DNA from: JAWPMV01 sp038527215
GTDB lineage: Bacteria > Bacteroidota > Bacteroidia > J057
Reading direction: 5' to 3'
Assembly: GCA_038527215.1 (NCBI GenBank)
Contig: JBCBGC010000009.1
Span: forward strand, 1-64,000
DNA: 64,000 bases
This document shows, piece after piece, positions 44,805-53,198 of the stretch (its first letter is position 1; every line of letters begins with the position of its first letter). The notes under the pieces were generated by a model. It saw only the letters and a list, made by a program, of their open reading frames with translations. It made no database searches and was not told the origin of the DNA. The translations under genes and the position numbers were made by a program.

Positions 44805-46574
44805 ATGAAGAAACGAAAATTTTCCTGGCCGCTGTTGGGACTGATAGCGGCTCTCCTCCTACTTAATGTGGTGGGGAACTCCTTTTTTGCCCGCTTTGAC
44901 CTCACCGCCGAAAAAAGAAATTCGCTTACTGATCTGACCAAAGAAACGCTGAAGGAGCTGGATTATCCCATGCATGCTGAAGTGTTTTTGGAAGGCGATT
45001 TTCTCCCGGAAATTCGGGCATTCCAGGAAGCCATTAAGACCCAACTGGCTGAAATGAGCCAGTATGCCGACCTAAGCTATGACTTCATCAATCCGGAAGG
45101 GGATGTGGAATTGATCACGGAATTCCAGCGTCGGGGTTTTCGGGAAATCACCGAACTGAACCAAAAATCCGAGTTGGAAACCACCCGTCAGCGGCTCTGG
45201 CCCATCTTGAAGCTGAACTATGGCGGACTGGAACCCGTCTTTATCAACCTGGTGCAGGGCAGTATGCGCCCTACGCGCTTTGGCATGCAGGCTGATTACC
45301 TCCGGGCTGAGTCAAACCTGGAGAACCTGCTGACCTCTAAGCTCCTAACCATGACCGAAGGCAGGCTCACGGTGGGCCTGCTACAAGGACATGGGGAATT
45401 AGATGATCAGGAAATCAGGGAGCTAGGCTCTGAACTCGCCAATCGCTACAACCTCTTCAAATACAACATGCGCGGCCAGTTGGCCGGGCGGCCCATCGAT
45501 CCCCGCATCGACGTCCTGCTGGTGTTGCAGCCTACCCAGGCTTTTACCGAACGGGACAAATACGAGTTGGATCAGTACATCATGCGGGGAGGTAGCGTCC
45601 TTTTTGTGGTGGATGAAGAAGTGATCGATATGGACATGTACCTCAAGCAGTCAACTTTGACGGACTTGCGGGATTTGAACCTTTCGGACATGTTCATGAA
45701 GTATGGGTTCAGCCTGAACAGCGACCTGATTCAGGACTTGCAGTGTGCTACCCTGGACGTCCGTAATAATGCCACGGAGGTACAATTCGAACCCTTTCCC
45801 TGGGTTTTTTATCCCCTGCTATCACAGTTTCCTGAGCACCCTATCACCCGTAACATAGATGCGGCCCTCCTGCGCTATGCCAGTAGCTTGCGCCCGCTGA
45901 ATACCCAAGGGTTGACCTATACGCCCTTTTTACTTTCTTCACAGGACTCACGTGTTGCTGGCGGAAAACAGTTTATCAATATCGGAGAGTATGTAGAAAA
46001 TCCGCCCGATCCGGCCACCTTCAACCAGGGGCCTCAGATTGCCGGGCTGCTGGTCGAAGGAACCTTTGAGTCGGTCTTTAATTTTCGCGATCCTCCCAGA
46101 GATTCTTTGGCCCCTTTTGCTCCACCCATGCCCTTCCTGGAAAACAGTCAGTTACAATTACCCGGAGAAAGCTATCCTGATTTTGCAGAGCGTGTGTTTG
46201 CGGCCTTCAGGGATTCCGTGTTTGCCTATGGAGTCTTGCAGGCCGGTACCGCTCCTAATCGGAGGATTGCCATTATTTCCGATGGAGAATTTGTGCAGGG
46301 CGAAATGCTGCAAGGCCAGCGGCTGTTTATGCCTTACGACAACAAAAATCTTGTCCTGAATATCATCGACTACCTGGGCGGAGATGAGGCGATTTCTCAG
46401 ATCCGGGCCAAGGAAGTGGTCCTGCGCCGCCTGGATGCCGATAAAGTGGAGGCCAACCGTACGGGTATCCAATTTATCAATGTGGCCCTGCCTATCTTGT
46501 TTATTTTGGCCTTTGGCCTTATCCGGTTTTATCTTCGTCGTCGAAAAAACGAATCCTATAACATACGCGCCTAA
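44805..46574 (+). CDS. gldG: Gliding-motility-associated ABC transporter substrate-binding protein GldG
   Basis: GldG is the large periplasm-facing subunit of GldAFG. The 589-residue protein has an N-terminal membrane segment (PLLGLIAALLLLNVVG, about 9-25) and the typical opening NSFFARFDLTAEKRNSLTD. It ends in a C-terminal membrane helix (about 560-580, IFILAFGLIRFYLRR type). The start at 44805 (MKKRKFS) is preferred to an in-frame TTG at 44784. Its position 8 kb from gldF, past an unrelated operon, is unusual. accC starts 17 bases downstream and may be co-transcribed. Confidence 0.93.
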   Translation: MKKRKFSWPLLGLIAALLLLNVVGNSFFARFDLTAEKRNSLTDLTKETLKELDYPMHAEVFLEGDFLPEIRAFQEAIKTQLAEMSQYADLSYDFINPEGDVELITEFQRRGFREITELNQKSELETTRQRLWPILKLNYGGLEPVFINLVQGSMRPTRFGMQADYLRAESNLENLLTSKLLTMTEGRLTVGLLQGHGELDDQEIRELGSELANRYNLFKYNMRGQLAGRPIDPRIDVLLVLQPTQAFTERDKYELDQYIMRGGSVLFVVDEEVIDMDMYLKQSTLTDLRDLNLSDMFMKYGFSLNSDLIQDLQCATLDVRNNATEVQFEPFPWVFYPLLSQFPEHPITRNIDAALLRYASSLRPLNTQGLTYTPFLLSSQDSRVAGGKQFINIGEYVENPPDPATFNQGPQIAGLLVEGTFESVFNFRDPPRDSLAPFAPPMPFLENSQLQLPGESYPDFAERVFAAFRDSVFAYGVLQAGTAPNRRIAIISDGEFVQGEMLQGQRLFMPYDNKNLVLNIIDYLGGDEAISQIRAKEVVLRRLDADKVEANRTGIQFINVALPILFILAFGLIRFYLRRRKNESYNIRA

Positions 46575-46591
46575 CTCGAGGTTTTTTCCCT

Positions 46592-48091
46592 ATGCCCCAG
46601 ATTAAAAGACTACTCGTTGCTAACCGCGGAGAGATTGCCCTCCGGATCATGAAGACGGCCCGCGAAATGGGCCTGGAAGTGATTGCCGTTTATTCGGAAG
46701 CAGATCAGGATGCCCCCCATGTAAAATATGCTGATGAAGCTTATCTACTTGGCCCGGCTCCTTCCTCAGAATCTTATTTGCGGGGGGACAAAATTCTGGA
46801 CTTGTGTAAGGAACATCAGATTGATGCCATCCATCCTGGCTATGGTTTTTTGTCCGAAAACGCTGCCTTTACCCGTCAGGTTCGGGAAGCAGGCGTCACC
46901 TTTATCGGCCCCTCTCCGGAAGCCATGGAAGTGATGGGGGATAAACTATCCGCTAAGCAGGCGGTGAAAGCCTATGGGGTTCCCCTGGTGCCAGGTTTGG
47001 ACGAGGCGATAGAAGATGTGGCTGCCGCTAAAAAGGTAGCGGAACAAATAGGGTTCCCGGTGCTGGTCAAGGCTGCGGCCGGAGGGGGAGGAAAAGGCAT
47101 GCGCGTAGTAGAAAGCGCCGCAGAATTTGAGTCCCAGATGGAAAGGGCGGTCAGCGAAGCCATAAACGCTTTTGGCAACGGGGCTGTTTTCATCGAAAAA
47201 TATGTAGGCTCTCCCCGCCACATCGAAATTCAGGTGCTGGCGGATCAACACGGCAATGCCGTACATTTGTTTGAGCGGGAGTGCTCCGTACAGCGTCGCC
47301 ACCAAAAGGTAGTGGAGGAAGCGCCCTCCGCCATTTTGACCCCCGAAAAAAGGGAAGAAATGGGCCAGGCTGCGTTGAATGTGGTTAAGGCTTGTGGCTA
47401 CTACAACGCCGGCACCGTAGAATTCCTCACCGACGATACTGGGGATTTTTACTTCCTGGAAATGAATACCCGCCTTCAGGTAGAGCATCCCGTATCTGAA
47501 CTTATTTCTGGAGTTGATTTGGTACGGGAGCAAATTCGAGTAGCCCAGGGAGAAGCGCTTTCCTTCAGCCAGGAAGACCTGGAGATCAAGGGCCACGCCA
47601 TTGAAATCAGGGTTTATGCAGAGGATCCTCGCCGCAACTTCCTGCCGGATATAGGCACCCTGGAAGTATACCAGCCGCCAGTGGGAGAAGGCATACGAGT
47701 AGATGATGGATATCGGGAAGGCATGCAGATTCCGATTTATTACGATCCGATGCTGTCTAAGCTGATCGTTTATGCGGATACCCGGGAGGAAGCCATGGAC
47801 AAAATGATCGAGGCCATAGATGGGTACGAAATTCTGGGGGTGCAGACCACCCTGGATTTTTGCCGCTTTGTGATGCAGCATGAAGCCTTTCGCTCCGGGA
47901 AATTCGATACCCATTTTGTGAAACGCTATTTCGACGCGGATAAACTTAAGCCAGCATTTAGTGAAGAAGAAGCTCTGGCTGCGGCCCTGGCTGCGGTAGC
48001 GATTTGGGAGAGAAAGGGGCCAGAGGCCATTCCTAAGGCACCTGCGCATCCTCAGTCTGGCCTCTCTGCCTGGAGACTGAATCGTCGGTAG
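46592..48091 (+). CDS. accC: Biotin carboxylase subunit of an acyl-CoA carboxylase (AccC)
   Basis: AccC carboxylates the biotin of BCCP with ATP and bicarbonate. The 499-residue protein has the N-terminal LVANRGEIALRI, ATP-grasp glycine loop AAAGGGGKGMRVV, KYVGSPRHIEIQVLAD, RDCSxQRRHQK-type motif (ERECSVQRRHQK) and FLEMNTRLQVEHPV. Length exceeds the 450 of the E. coli enzyme by a C-terminal ~50 residues, as in acyl/propionyl-CoA carboxylase forms. There is no accB next to it, so the biotin carrier partner lies elsewhere. It may be transcribed from gldG. Confidence 0.95.
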   Translation: MPQIKRLLVANRGEIALRIMKTAREMGLEVIAVYSEADQDAPHVKYADEAYLLGPAPSSESYLRGDKILDLCKEHQIDAIHPGYGFLSENAAFTRQVREAGVTFIGPSPEAMEVMGDKLSAKQAVKAYGVPLVPGLDEAIEDVAAAKKVAEQIGFPVLVKAAAGGGGKGMRVVESAAEFESQMERAVSEAINAFGNGAVFIEKYVGSPRHIEIQVLADQHGNAVHLFERECSVQRRHQKVVEEAPSAILTPEKREEMGQAALNVVKACGYYNAGTVEFLTDDTGDFYFLEMNTRLQVEHPVSELISGVDLVREQIRVAQGEALSFSQEDLEIKGHAIEIRVYAEDPRRNFLPDIGTLEVYQPPVGEGIRVDDGYREGMQIPIYYDPMLSKLIVYADTREEAMDKMIEAIDGYEILGVQTTLDFCRFVMQHEAFRSGKFDTHFVKRYFDADKLKPAFSEEEALAAALAAVAIWERKGPEAIPKAPAHPQSGLSAWRLNRR

Positions 48092-48133
48092 GCTGTATCT
48101 CTGGCCTTTATTGTGTATCTTCGGGTACAGCGT

Positions 48134-48913
48134 ATGTCCCACAAACAGCGGCATCGGGGCGCCCATTCCAATGACCCCAAGTATTTTGCGGATCGTCATC
48201 TTACCCGCCTGAATCAGGCCGTGGAAGACCTTTCGTGGCTTTTTTCCAGAAAATATCCTCATCAGGCTTCCGTAAAGATCGTCGGTGACCGCTATCGCCT
48301 GGCGGAACGACAACGCAAAGCCATTTACCGCGCTGCTTGTGGAGATGAAGCCCTGTTGAAGCGCCCCCGGACCGAGGTTCAGAAGGAAGAGTTGGCGGGA
48401 CAGACGGTCGCCGTGGATGGGTTTAATATCCTGATCGGGATCGAATGCGGGCTCTCAGGAGGGTTGACCATCCGGTGCCGGGACGGTAGCTATCGGGACA
48501 TTGCCAGTGTCCATAGTACCTATCGAAAAGTGGAAGAAACCTTACCGGCTTTAGAATTAATCGGTCAGACGCTGGAAGAGCTTTCGGTAGAAAAGGTCCA
48601 CTGGTTTCTCGATCGTCCCATCTCCAATAGTGGCCGCCTCAAAGGCCTGATGTACGAAATCGCAGAAATTCAGGGCTTTAACTGGGAGATTGACCTGGTC
48701 AATAATCCCGACAAAGAAGTGGTGGCCCTGGAAAAGGCCATTGCCGTTTCTTCTGATGGATGGGTGCTGGATCATGCGCATCGCTGGTTTAACCTACATC
48801 GGGTCATTTTAGGGGATCTGGAGTCGGCCTGGATCATCGACCTGCAGGGCAGGAAGTACAATTTTCGGGACCTTAACCTGCTGGGACCAGAAGATGGAGA
48901 GGCTTATGAGTAG
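48134..48913 (+). CDS. DUF434 domain protein
   Basis: The 259-residue cytoplasmic protein matches DUF434, found in bacteria and archaea, of unknown function. Typical segments are RHRGAHSNDPKYF at the N-terminus, the conserved YRLAERQRKAIYRAACG, and VAVDGFNILIGIECGLSGG, where Asp and Asn may be functional. FLDRPISNSGRL is another conserved block. A PIN-like nuclease relation has been suggested for such proteins, but I cannot confirm it. The ATG at 48134 is chosen over an in-frame GTG at 48113. It lies 42 bases after accC. Confidence 0.85.
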   Translation: MSHKQRHRGAHSNDPKYFADRHLTRLNQAVEDLSWLFSRKYPHQASVKIVGDRYRLAERQRKAIYRAACGDEALLKRPRTEVQKEELAGQTVAVDGFNILIGIECGLSGGLTIRCRDGSYRDIASVHSTYRKVEETLPALELIGQTLEELSVEKVHWFLDRPISNSGRLKGLMYEIAEIQGFNWEIDLVNNPDKEVVALEKAIAVSSDGWVLDHAHRWFNLHRVILGDLESAWIIDLQGRKYNFRDLNLLGPEDGEAYE

Positions 48914-49268
48914 GGGAGAGATCGTTCCGCGGTAGCGGAACTGTGAGAGGTGAGAAGTGAGAGGTGAGAAGCCTGTCCGTAACATCGGCTTCCAGCCGGT
49001 CAACACCCCCTCCCCCAGATTTCATCTGGGGATAAGTCTTCTTCATTGAAGAAAGAGATTGGAGGGAGCTTTTGCGGTTTTCGTTTGGGAAGGATCCTTT
49101 TTTGTGAACAGACCGAGGCCTTATCTAGTCTTTTATGAAAGGGTTGATTCTGGAAGGAATTTCCCGGAAATTTACCATCCAAAGAAAGGCGCACGCGTAT
49201 AGAAAGATTCGGCCCCGAATATCGAGGCTGAAAGAGGCGCAAAGACTTTTTTATTTAGAAACATCGAC
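48914..49268. repeat. Intergenic region with hairpins, a 14-base tandem repeat and a dispersed repeat unit
   Basis: Four elements follow one another. A perfect 7-bp hairpin GTTCCGC/GCGGAAC sits at 48924-48941. A tandem GTGAGAGGTGAGAA lies at 48943-48956 and 48957-48970. One unit of the family seen at 28.5 kb (CCGTAAC..CGGCTTCCAGCCGG) spans about 48977-49005. An 8-bp hairpin CCCCAGAT/ATCTGGGG is at 49013-49031. The rest to 49268 shows no gene or motif I recognise. Confidence 0.7.
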
Positions 49269-49742
49269 ATGCAATCATATACCTGGTTTTATTCCTTAAA
49301 AGAGACCCTTTCTCCAGAAGTAGAAAGTCAGTTGGAGCAGGATTTTGACCACTTTCTGGCTCAGTGGAAGTCTCATGGCACGCCGGTAGATGGCCTGATT
49401 CAAATCAGTTACCATCGCTTTGTGATCATCCAGTCTGACCCTCAGACCTCTCGGCCTTCAGGTTGTTCGATTGACAGCCTGAAGCGGGCGGTAGGGCAGA
49501 TCTTACAGCAGCGGCACCAGGAGGTCCTGGATGCAGCCCATGTGTTCTACCGGGACGAGCAGCAGGAAATTGCCTTTACCCATTTTCGGGATATCCCTAA
49601 ACTGGTAGCAGCAGGCTCCCTTAGTGCGGAGACCCAGGTCTTTGATCATTCTTTGGGACAAAGCGATGACCTGAGCCGCTGGGAAATAGCCCTGCAGGAT
49701 AGCTGGTTAAAAAGATTTCTCCCCTCAGCGACCAACGTATAA
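49269..49742 (+). CDS. Small conserved protein of unknown function
   Basis: The 157-residue soluble protein has no signal peptide or membrane segment. Residues such as GTPVDGLIQISYHRFVII, GCSIDSLKRAV and FTHFRDIPKLVAAGSL look conserved, and the set matches a small Bacteroidota family often labelled, without evidence, as an ABC transporter ATPase. It has no Walker motifs, so that label should not be trusted. It is four bases upstream of lysA and so co-transcribed with it. Confidence 0.75.
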   Translation: MQSYTWFYSLKETLSPEVESQLEQDFDHFLAQWKSHGTPVDGLIQISYHRFVIIQSDPQTSRPSGCSIDSLKRAVGQILQQRHQEVLDAAHVFYRDEQQEIAFTHFRDIPKLVAAGSLSAETQVFDHSLGQSDDLSRWEIALQDSWLKRFLPSATNV

Positions 49743-49746
49743 ACGA

Positions 49747-51006
49747 ATGAGTGAAAACCCTAATTTGCCGGGGATGGTGCTGACGGAGCAGCGGTTTTCC
49801 ATCCAGAATGTAGATGTGTTGGATTTGGTAGAGCGTCATGGCGCGCCCCTGTATGTGTATGACGCAGAACAGATTCGCCACCAGTTCACCGAAATGACCA
49901 ATGCCTTCGAAGGCTTGTCCTGTCGGATCAAATATCCAGTAAAGGCCCTGAGCAATATCAATATCCTCAAGCTGATGCGTAAGTTGGGAGCGGGCCTGGA
50001 CACCGTTTCTTTGCAGGAGGTTCATTTGGGGCTAAAGGCCGGATTTAAACCGGAGGAAATCATCTTCACCCCAAACTGCGTTTCTTTCGCTGAAATACAG
50101 CAAGCGGTCAACATGGGGGTGGTCATCAATATTGATAATATCTCCATCCTGGAGCAGTTTGGGCATGCCTATGGCAATACCGTGCCTTGTTGCCTTCGCT
50201 TCAATCCTCATATTGCTGCTGGTGGTAATGCCAAAATCCAGGTAGGACATATAGACTCTAAGTTTGGAATTTCGGTCTATCAACGCCGCCATGTGCAGCG
50301 TATCATTGACGCCAACCAGATCAAGGTGATCGGACTGCATGTGCACACGGGTTCCGATATCCTGGATGCGCGTTCCTACCTCCAAAGTGCCGAAATTATG
50401 TTTGATCTGGCCCATCTGTTTGAGGGGCTGGAATTCCTGGACTTCGGGAGTGGTTTCAAGGTCGCCTATAAAGAAGGAGACAATGCGACCGATGTGGAGG
50501 AAATTGGCGAAAAGCTGCGGGTAGCCTACCAGGCCTTTTGTCGGGACTATGGTTCCAGTCCGGAGATTTGGTTTGAGCCCGGAAAATATATGGTCAGCCA
50601 GGCGGGCTACTTTTTTATGCGCGCTAACGTCATCAAACCTACGCCTTCCACGGTGTTCGTAGGAGTGGACTCTGGGCTGAATCACTTTATCCGTCCCATG
50701 ATGTACGGTGGCTTCCACCGTATCGCGAATGTGTCCAATCCGGAAGGTATTCAGCGGATTTACACCATTGTAGGCTATATTTGCGAAACAGATACCTTTG
50801 GCTGGGATCGAAAACTCAGTGAGGTCCGGGAAGGGGATATCCTCTGCCTGCACAATGCCGGAGCCTACGGCTACTCAATGAGTTCCAACTATAACTCTCG
50901 CTATCGGCCAGCGGAAGTAATGATTTATGAAGGAGAGGCTCATTTGATTCGTGAGCGGGAAACCATGGAGGATTTGCTACGTGGACAGGTCGAGGTAGAT
51001 CTGTAA
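49747..51006 (+). CDS. lysA: Diaminopimelate decarboxylase LysA
   Basis: LysA catalyses the last step of lysine synthesis, removing CO2 from meso-diaminopimelate with PLP. The 419-residue enzyme has the PLP lysine, Lys66, in YPVKALSN. It continues with RFNPHI, GLHVHTGSD and the EPGKYMV motif that binds the cofactor phosphate, and closes with LHNAGAYGYSMSSNYNSR. The EPGKYMV form fits DapDC rather than ornithine decarboxylase. Start ATG is fixed by the 4-base gap to the upstream gene. Confidence 0.95.
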   Translation: MSENPNLPGMVLTEQRFSIQNVDVLDLVERHGAPLYVYDAEQIRHQFTEMTNAFEGLSCRIKYPVKALSNINILKLMRKLGAGLDTVSLQEVHLGLKAGFKPEEIIFTPNCVSFAEIQQAVNMGVVINIDNISILEQFGHAYGNTVPCCLRFNPHIAAGGNAKIQVGHIDSKFGISVYQRRHVQRIIDANQIKVIGLHVHTGSDILDARSYLQSAEIMFDLAHLFEGLEFLDFGSGFKVAYKEGDNATDVEEIGEKLRVAYQAFCRDYGSSPEIWFEPGKYMVSQAGYFFMRANVIKPTPSTVFVGVDSGLNHFIRPMMYGGFHRIANVSNPEGIQRIYTIVGYICETDTFGWDRKLSEVREGDILCLHNAGAYGYSMSSNYNSRYRPAEVMIYEGEAHLIRERETMEDLLRGQVEVDL

Positions 51007-51073
51007 CAACCCTTAAAGGGAAACTATACCATGACTGCTGGTAAGGACTTAACGTCTTTTACCCAGTAGAACT

Positions 51074-52078
51074 ATGGAAAAATCACAGAACCTTTCACCG
51101 AATTTATTCGACACCGTAGCTGATGTCATTCAGCAAGCCCGCCGCCAAGCTTATCGTAGCAGTAATGGGATTCTCTTACGCATGTACTGGAAGATCGGTC
51201 AGTTGATCGTTGAGGATGAGCAGGCCGGAGCCGTCAAAGCTGCCTACGGCAAAGCCGTCCTCAGGAACTTGAGCCATCGCCTCACCGAAGAATTTGGGCG
51301 AGGATTTGATGAAAGCAACCTGCGTAATATGCGGACCTTTTTTCTCGCCTTTCCAAATCGTGACGCACTGCGTCCTGTTTTGAGCTGGACGCATTACCGC
51401 ATGATTTGTCGGATCGACGATGCCCGCATGCGAGAGCTGTATGTAGCGCATGCAGTAGAGGGGAACTGGAGCACCCGCACCTTGCAGCGGAACATACGCA
51501 GTCATTATCTGGGCCGACTGGTCGAATTACCCAAGGAAGAGGAGGCACAGCCTCAGCCCAAAAACCTGATCAAGGACCCTTACATATTCGAATTTCTGGG
51601 GGTACCGACACCTCACGGGCTTAGTGAAAACGATCTGGAAACCGCTCTGATCAACCAAATCCAGCATTTTTTGATGGAGTTGGGTAAAGGATTTGCTTTT
51701 GTAGCCCGCCAGCAACATATCTCGACGGATACGGCTGATTTTTACATTGACCTGGTTTTTTACAATTACCGACTCAAGTGTTTCGTGCTGATAGACCTCA
51801 AGACCCAGCGCCTTAACCATGAAGCCATCGGTCAGATGGATATGTATGTGCGTATGTACAACGACCTCAAAGCCGGGCCAGATGACCAGCCTACGCTAGG
51901 GATTATTTTATGTACAGACAAAGATGAGACGGTGGTGCGCTATTCCGTTTTGGCTGAAAATGAGCAGCTTTTTGCCAGTAAGTATCGCCTCTACCTGCCC
52001 ACGGAAGAAGAACTTAAACAACTGATTGAAGAGGACAAAGTCCAGTTTGAATTGAGACAAAAACGGGAGGATGACTAA
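51074..52078 (+). CDS. DUF1016/YhcG-type PD-(D/E)XK nuclease-domain protein
   Basis: The 334-residue protein has the DUF1016 N-terminal helical domain (ARRQAYRSSNGILLRMYWKI then GRGFDESNLRNMRTFF) and a C-terminal PD-(D/E)XK nuclease-like domain. In the latter, DFYIDLVFYNYRLKCFVLID..LK supplies the acidic residues and Lys, with a downstream Gln (IGQMDMYVRMYN). Homologues appear near phage, toxin-antitoxin and restriction genes; the in vivo role is not settled. It stands alone here, its stop overlapping the convergent glycosyltransferase by 4 bases, and no defence partner is adjacent. Confidence 0.9.
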   Translation: MEKSQNLSPNLFDTVADVIQQARRQAYRSSNGILLRMYWKIGQLIVEDEQAGAVKAAYGKAVLRNLSHRLTEEFGRGFDESNLRNMRTFFLAFPNRDALRPVLSWTHYRMICRIDDARMRELYVAHAVEGNWSTRTLQRNIRSHYLGRLVELPKEEEAQPQPKNLIKDPYIFEFLGVPTPHGLSENDLETALINQIQHFLMELGKGFAFVARQQHISTDTADFYIDLVFYNYRLKCFVLIDLKTQRLNHEAIGQMDMYVRMYNDLKAGPDDQPTLGIILCTDKDETVVRYSVLAENEQLFASKYRLYLPTEEELKQLIEEDKVQFELRQKREDD

Positions 52079-53181
52079 ATAGCTAATTGGTCCCTGACCG
52101 TCCGCAGAAGTTGAGCGTCGTTTTCCCAGAGATAGGGGAGGGGAGAGGCCTGCCTTTCCGGTGGCGAAAAATCCTGGATCGCCCGGTGTAAAGTTGGACC
52201 GGTCATTTCTGTGGCGCCACAAACGCCCAAGCCCCACTTTTCTCCAAATTCTCGCCATGTCGGGGTCTCAGGATAGAGCAGCGGTCTTCCAGCAGCCAGG
52301 AAGGAATAAAATTTAGTAGGAATTTTATCCTGAACCAGGGGGCTGACCTGATACAGGGCCAGGCCGGCATCGCAATGCTGGATCAATTGCCAGATGCGCG
52401 GATAGGGAACGTAGGTATCGCCCCCGATCAGTTCAATGTGCGGGGCATAAGGGCTTTGATGGATGCGATGGCGTAGCTGTTGAAGCCATGTTGTTCTACT
52501 GGCAAAACCCGCGATCACCAGACGAGATGGAAAATGGGGATACAGTTTTTCCCAGCACCTAATCCCTTCCATAACGCCCCATTCGGGAGCCAGGGTCCCA
52601 CTGATCAGGAAATAGGGCTGTTTGGGTAGGGGCGTATCGACCTCCGGTATTTGATCAGAAAATGTATTCCGTATGATCCATTTTTTCTCATTTGGCACCT
52701 CCAACATATTGTCATAACAGCTCTCAGCATAGGTAAGGGCGGCTAGCCAGGCCACGGCTTTTTTTTCTATGCTTCTCACCCTATTTGCCATCACATCCCG
52801 GATCAATGGAGGATAATGACGCGCCATTTTCAGGGTGAGGTAATAGTCCTCATGGACATCATATACGATCTTAGCTCCAAGCTGGTCTTGGAGTTTTTTG
52901 CCTACCCCCAATAATTCCGGACTGTGCAACCAATACACATCTGCTTCTAGCGCCAAAGCCTGCTGATAAAGCTTCTTCCTGGCTTTCCATCTCGAGAGGG
53001 ACAGTCGATGAAAGGGCGGGAGGGGATTAATGCGGATACCATCCTGGCTATAGGCTTCTGCAGCCTCATCCTGAGCAATGATGCTTACCCGATCGCCCCA
53101 GGCCGCCATGGTTTTAGCCATTTTATGGAAGATGCGGGTATGCTGGCTGGGATTGAGGATACTGAGATGGCAGTGGTGCAT
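52075..53181 (-). CDS. GT4-like glycosyltransferase
   Basis: The 368-residue protein matches the GT-B glycosyltransferases of family 4. Its N-terminal half has YDVHEDYYLTLKMA, which recalls the acceptor domain of this group. The C-terminal half carries the donor motif DAGLALYQVSPLVQDKIPTKFYSFLAAGRP, and it ends in a short helix. The ATG at 53181 (MHHCHLSIL) is chosen over an in-frame TTG at 53229 that would overlap the upstream gene. It follows the flippase by 17 bases, so the pair probably makes a surface glycan. Confidence 0.87.
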   Translation of the reverse strand: MHHCHLSILNPSQHTRIFHKMAKTMAAWGDRVSIIAQDEAAEAYSQDGIRINPLPPFHRLSLSRWKARKKLYQQALALEADVYWLHSPELLGVGKKLQDQLGAKIVYDVHEDYYLTLKMARHYPPLIRDVMANRVRSIEKKAVAWLAALTYAESCYDNMLEVPNEKKWIIRNTFSDQIPEVDTPLPKQPYFLISGTLAPEWGVMEGIRCWEKLYPHFPSRLVIAGFASRTTWLQQLRHRIHQSPYAPHIELIGGDTYVPYPRIWQLIQHCDAGLALYQVSPLVQDKIPTKFYSFLAAGRPLLYPETPTWREFGEKWGLGVCGATEMTGPTLHRAIQDFSPPERQASPLPYLWENDAQLLRTVRDQLAI

Positions 53182-53198
53182 AAGGGCTGTAATGGAGC

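Noticed and set aside
46946..48313. Long minus-strand open frame (455 codons) antisense to accC
   Set aside because: The sense frame is an unmistakable biotin carboxylase; the antisense product has no recognisable motif and extends across the next gene's start.
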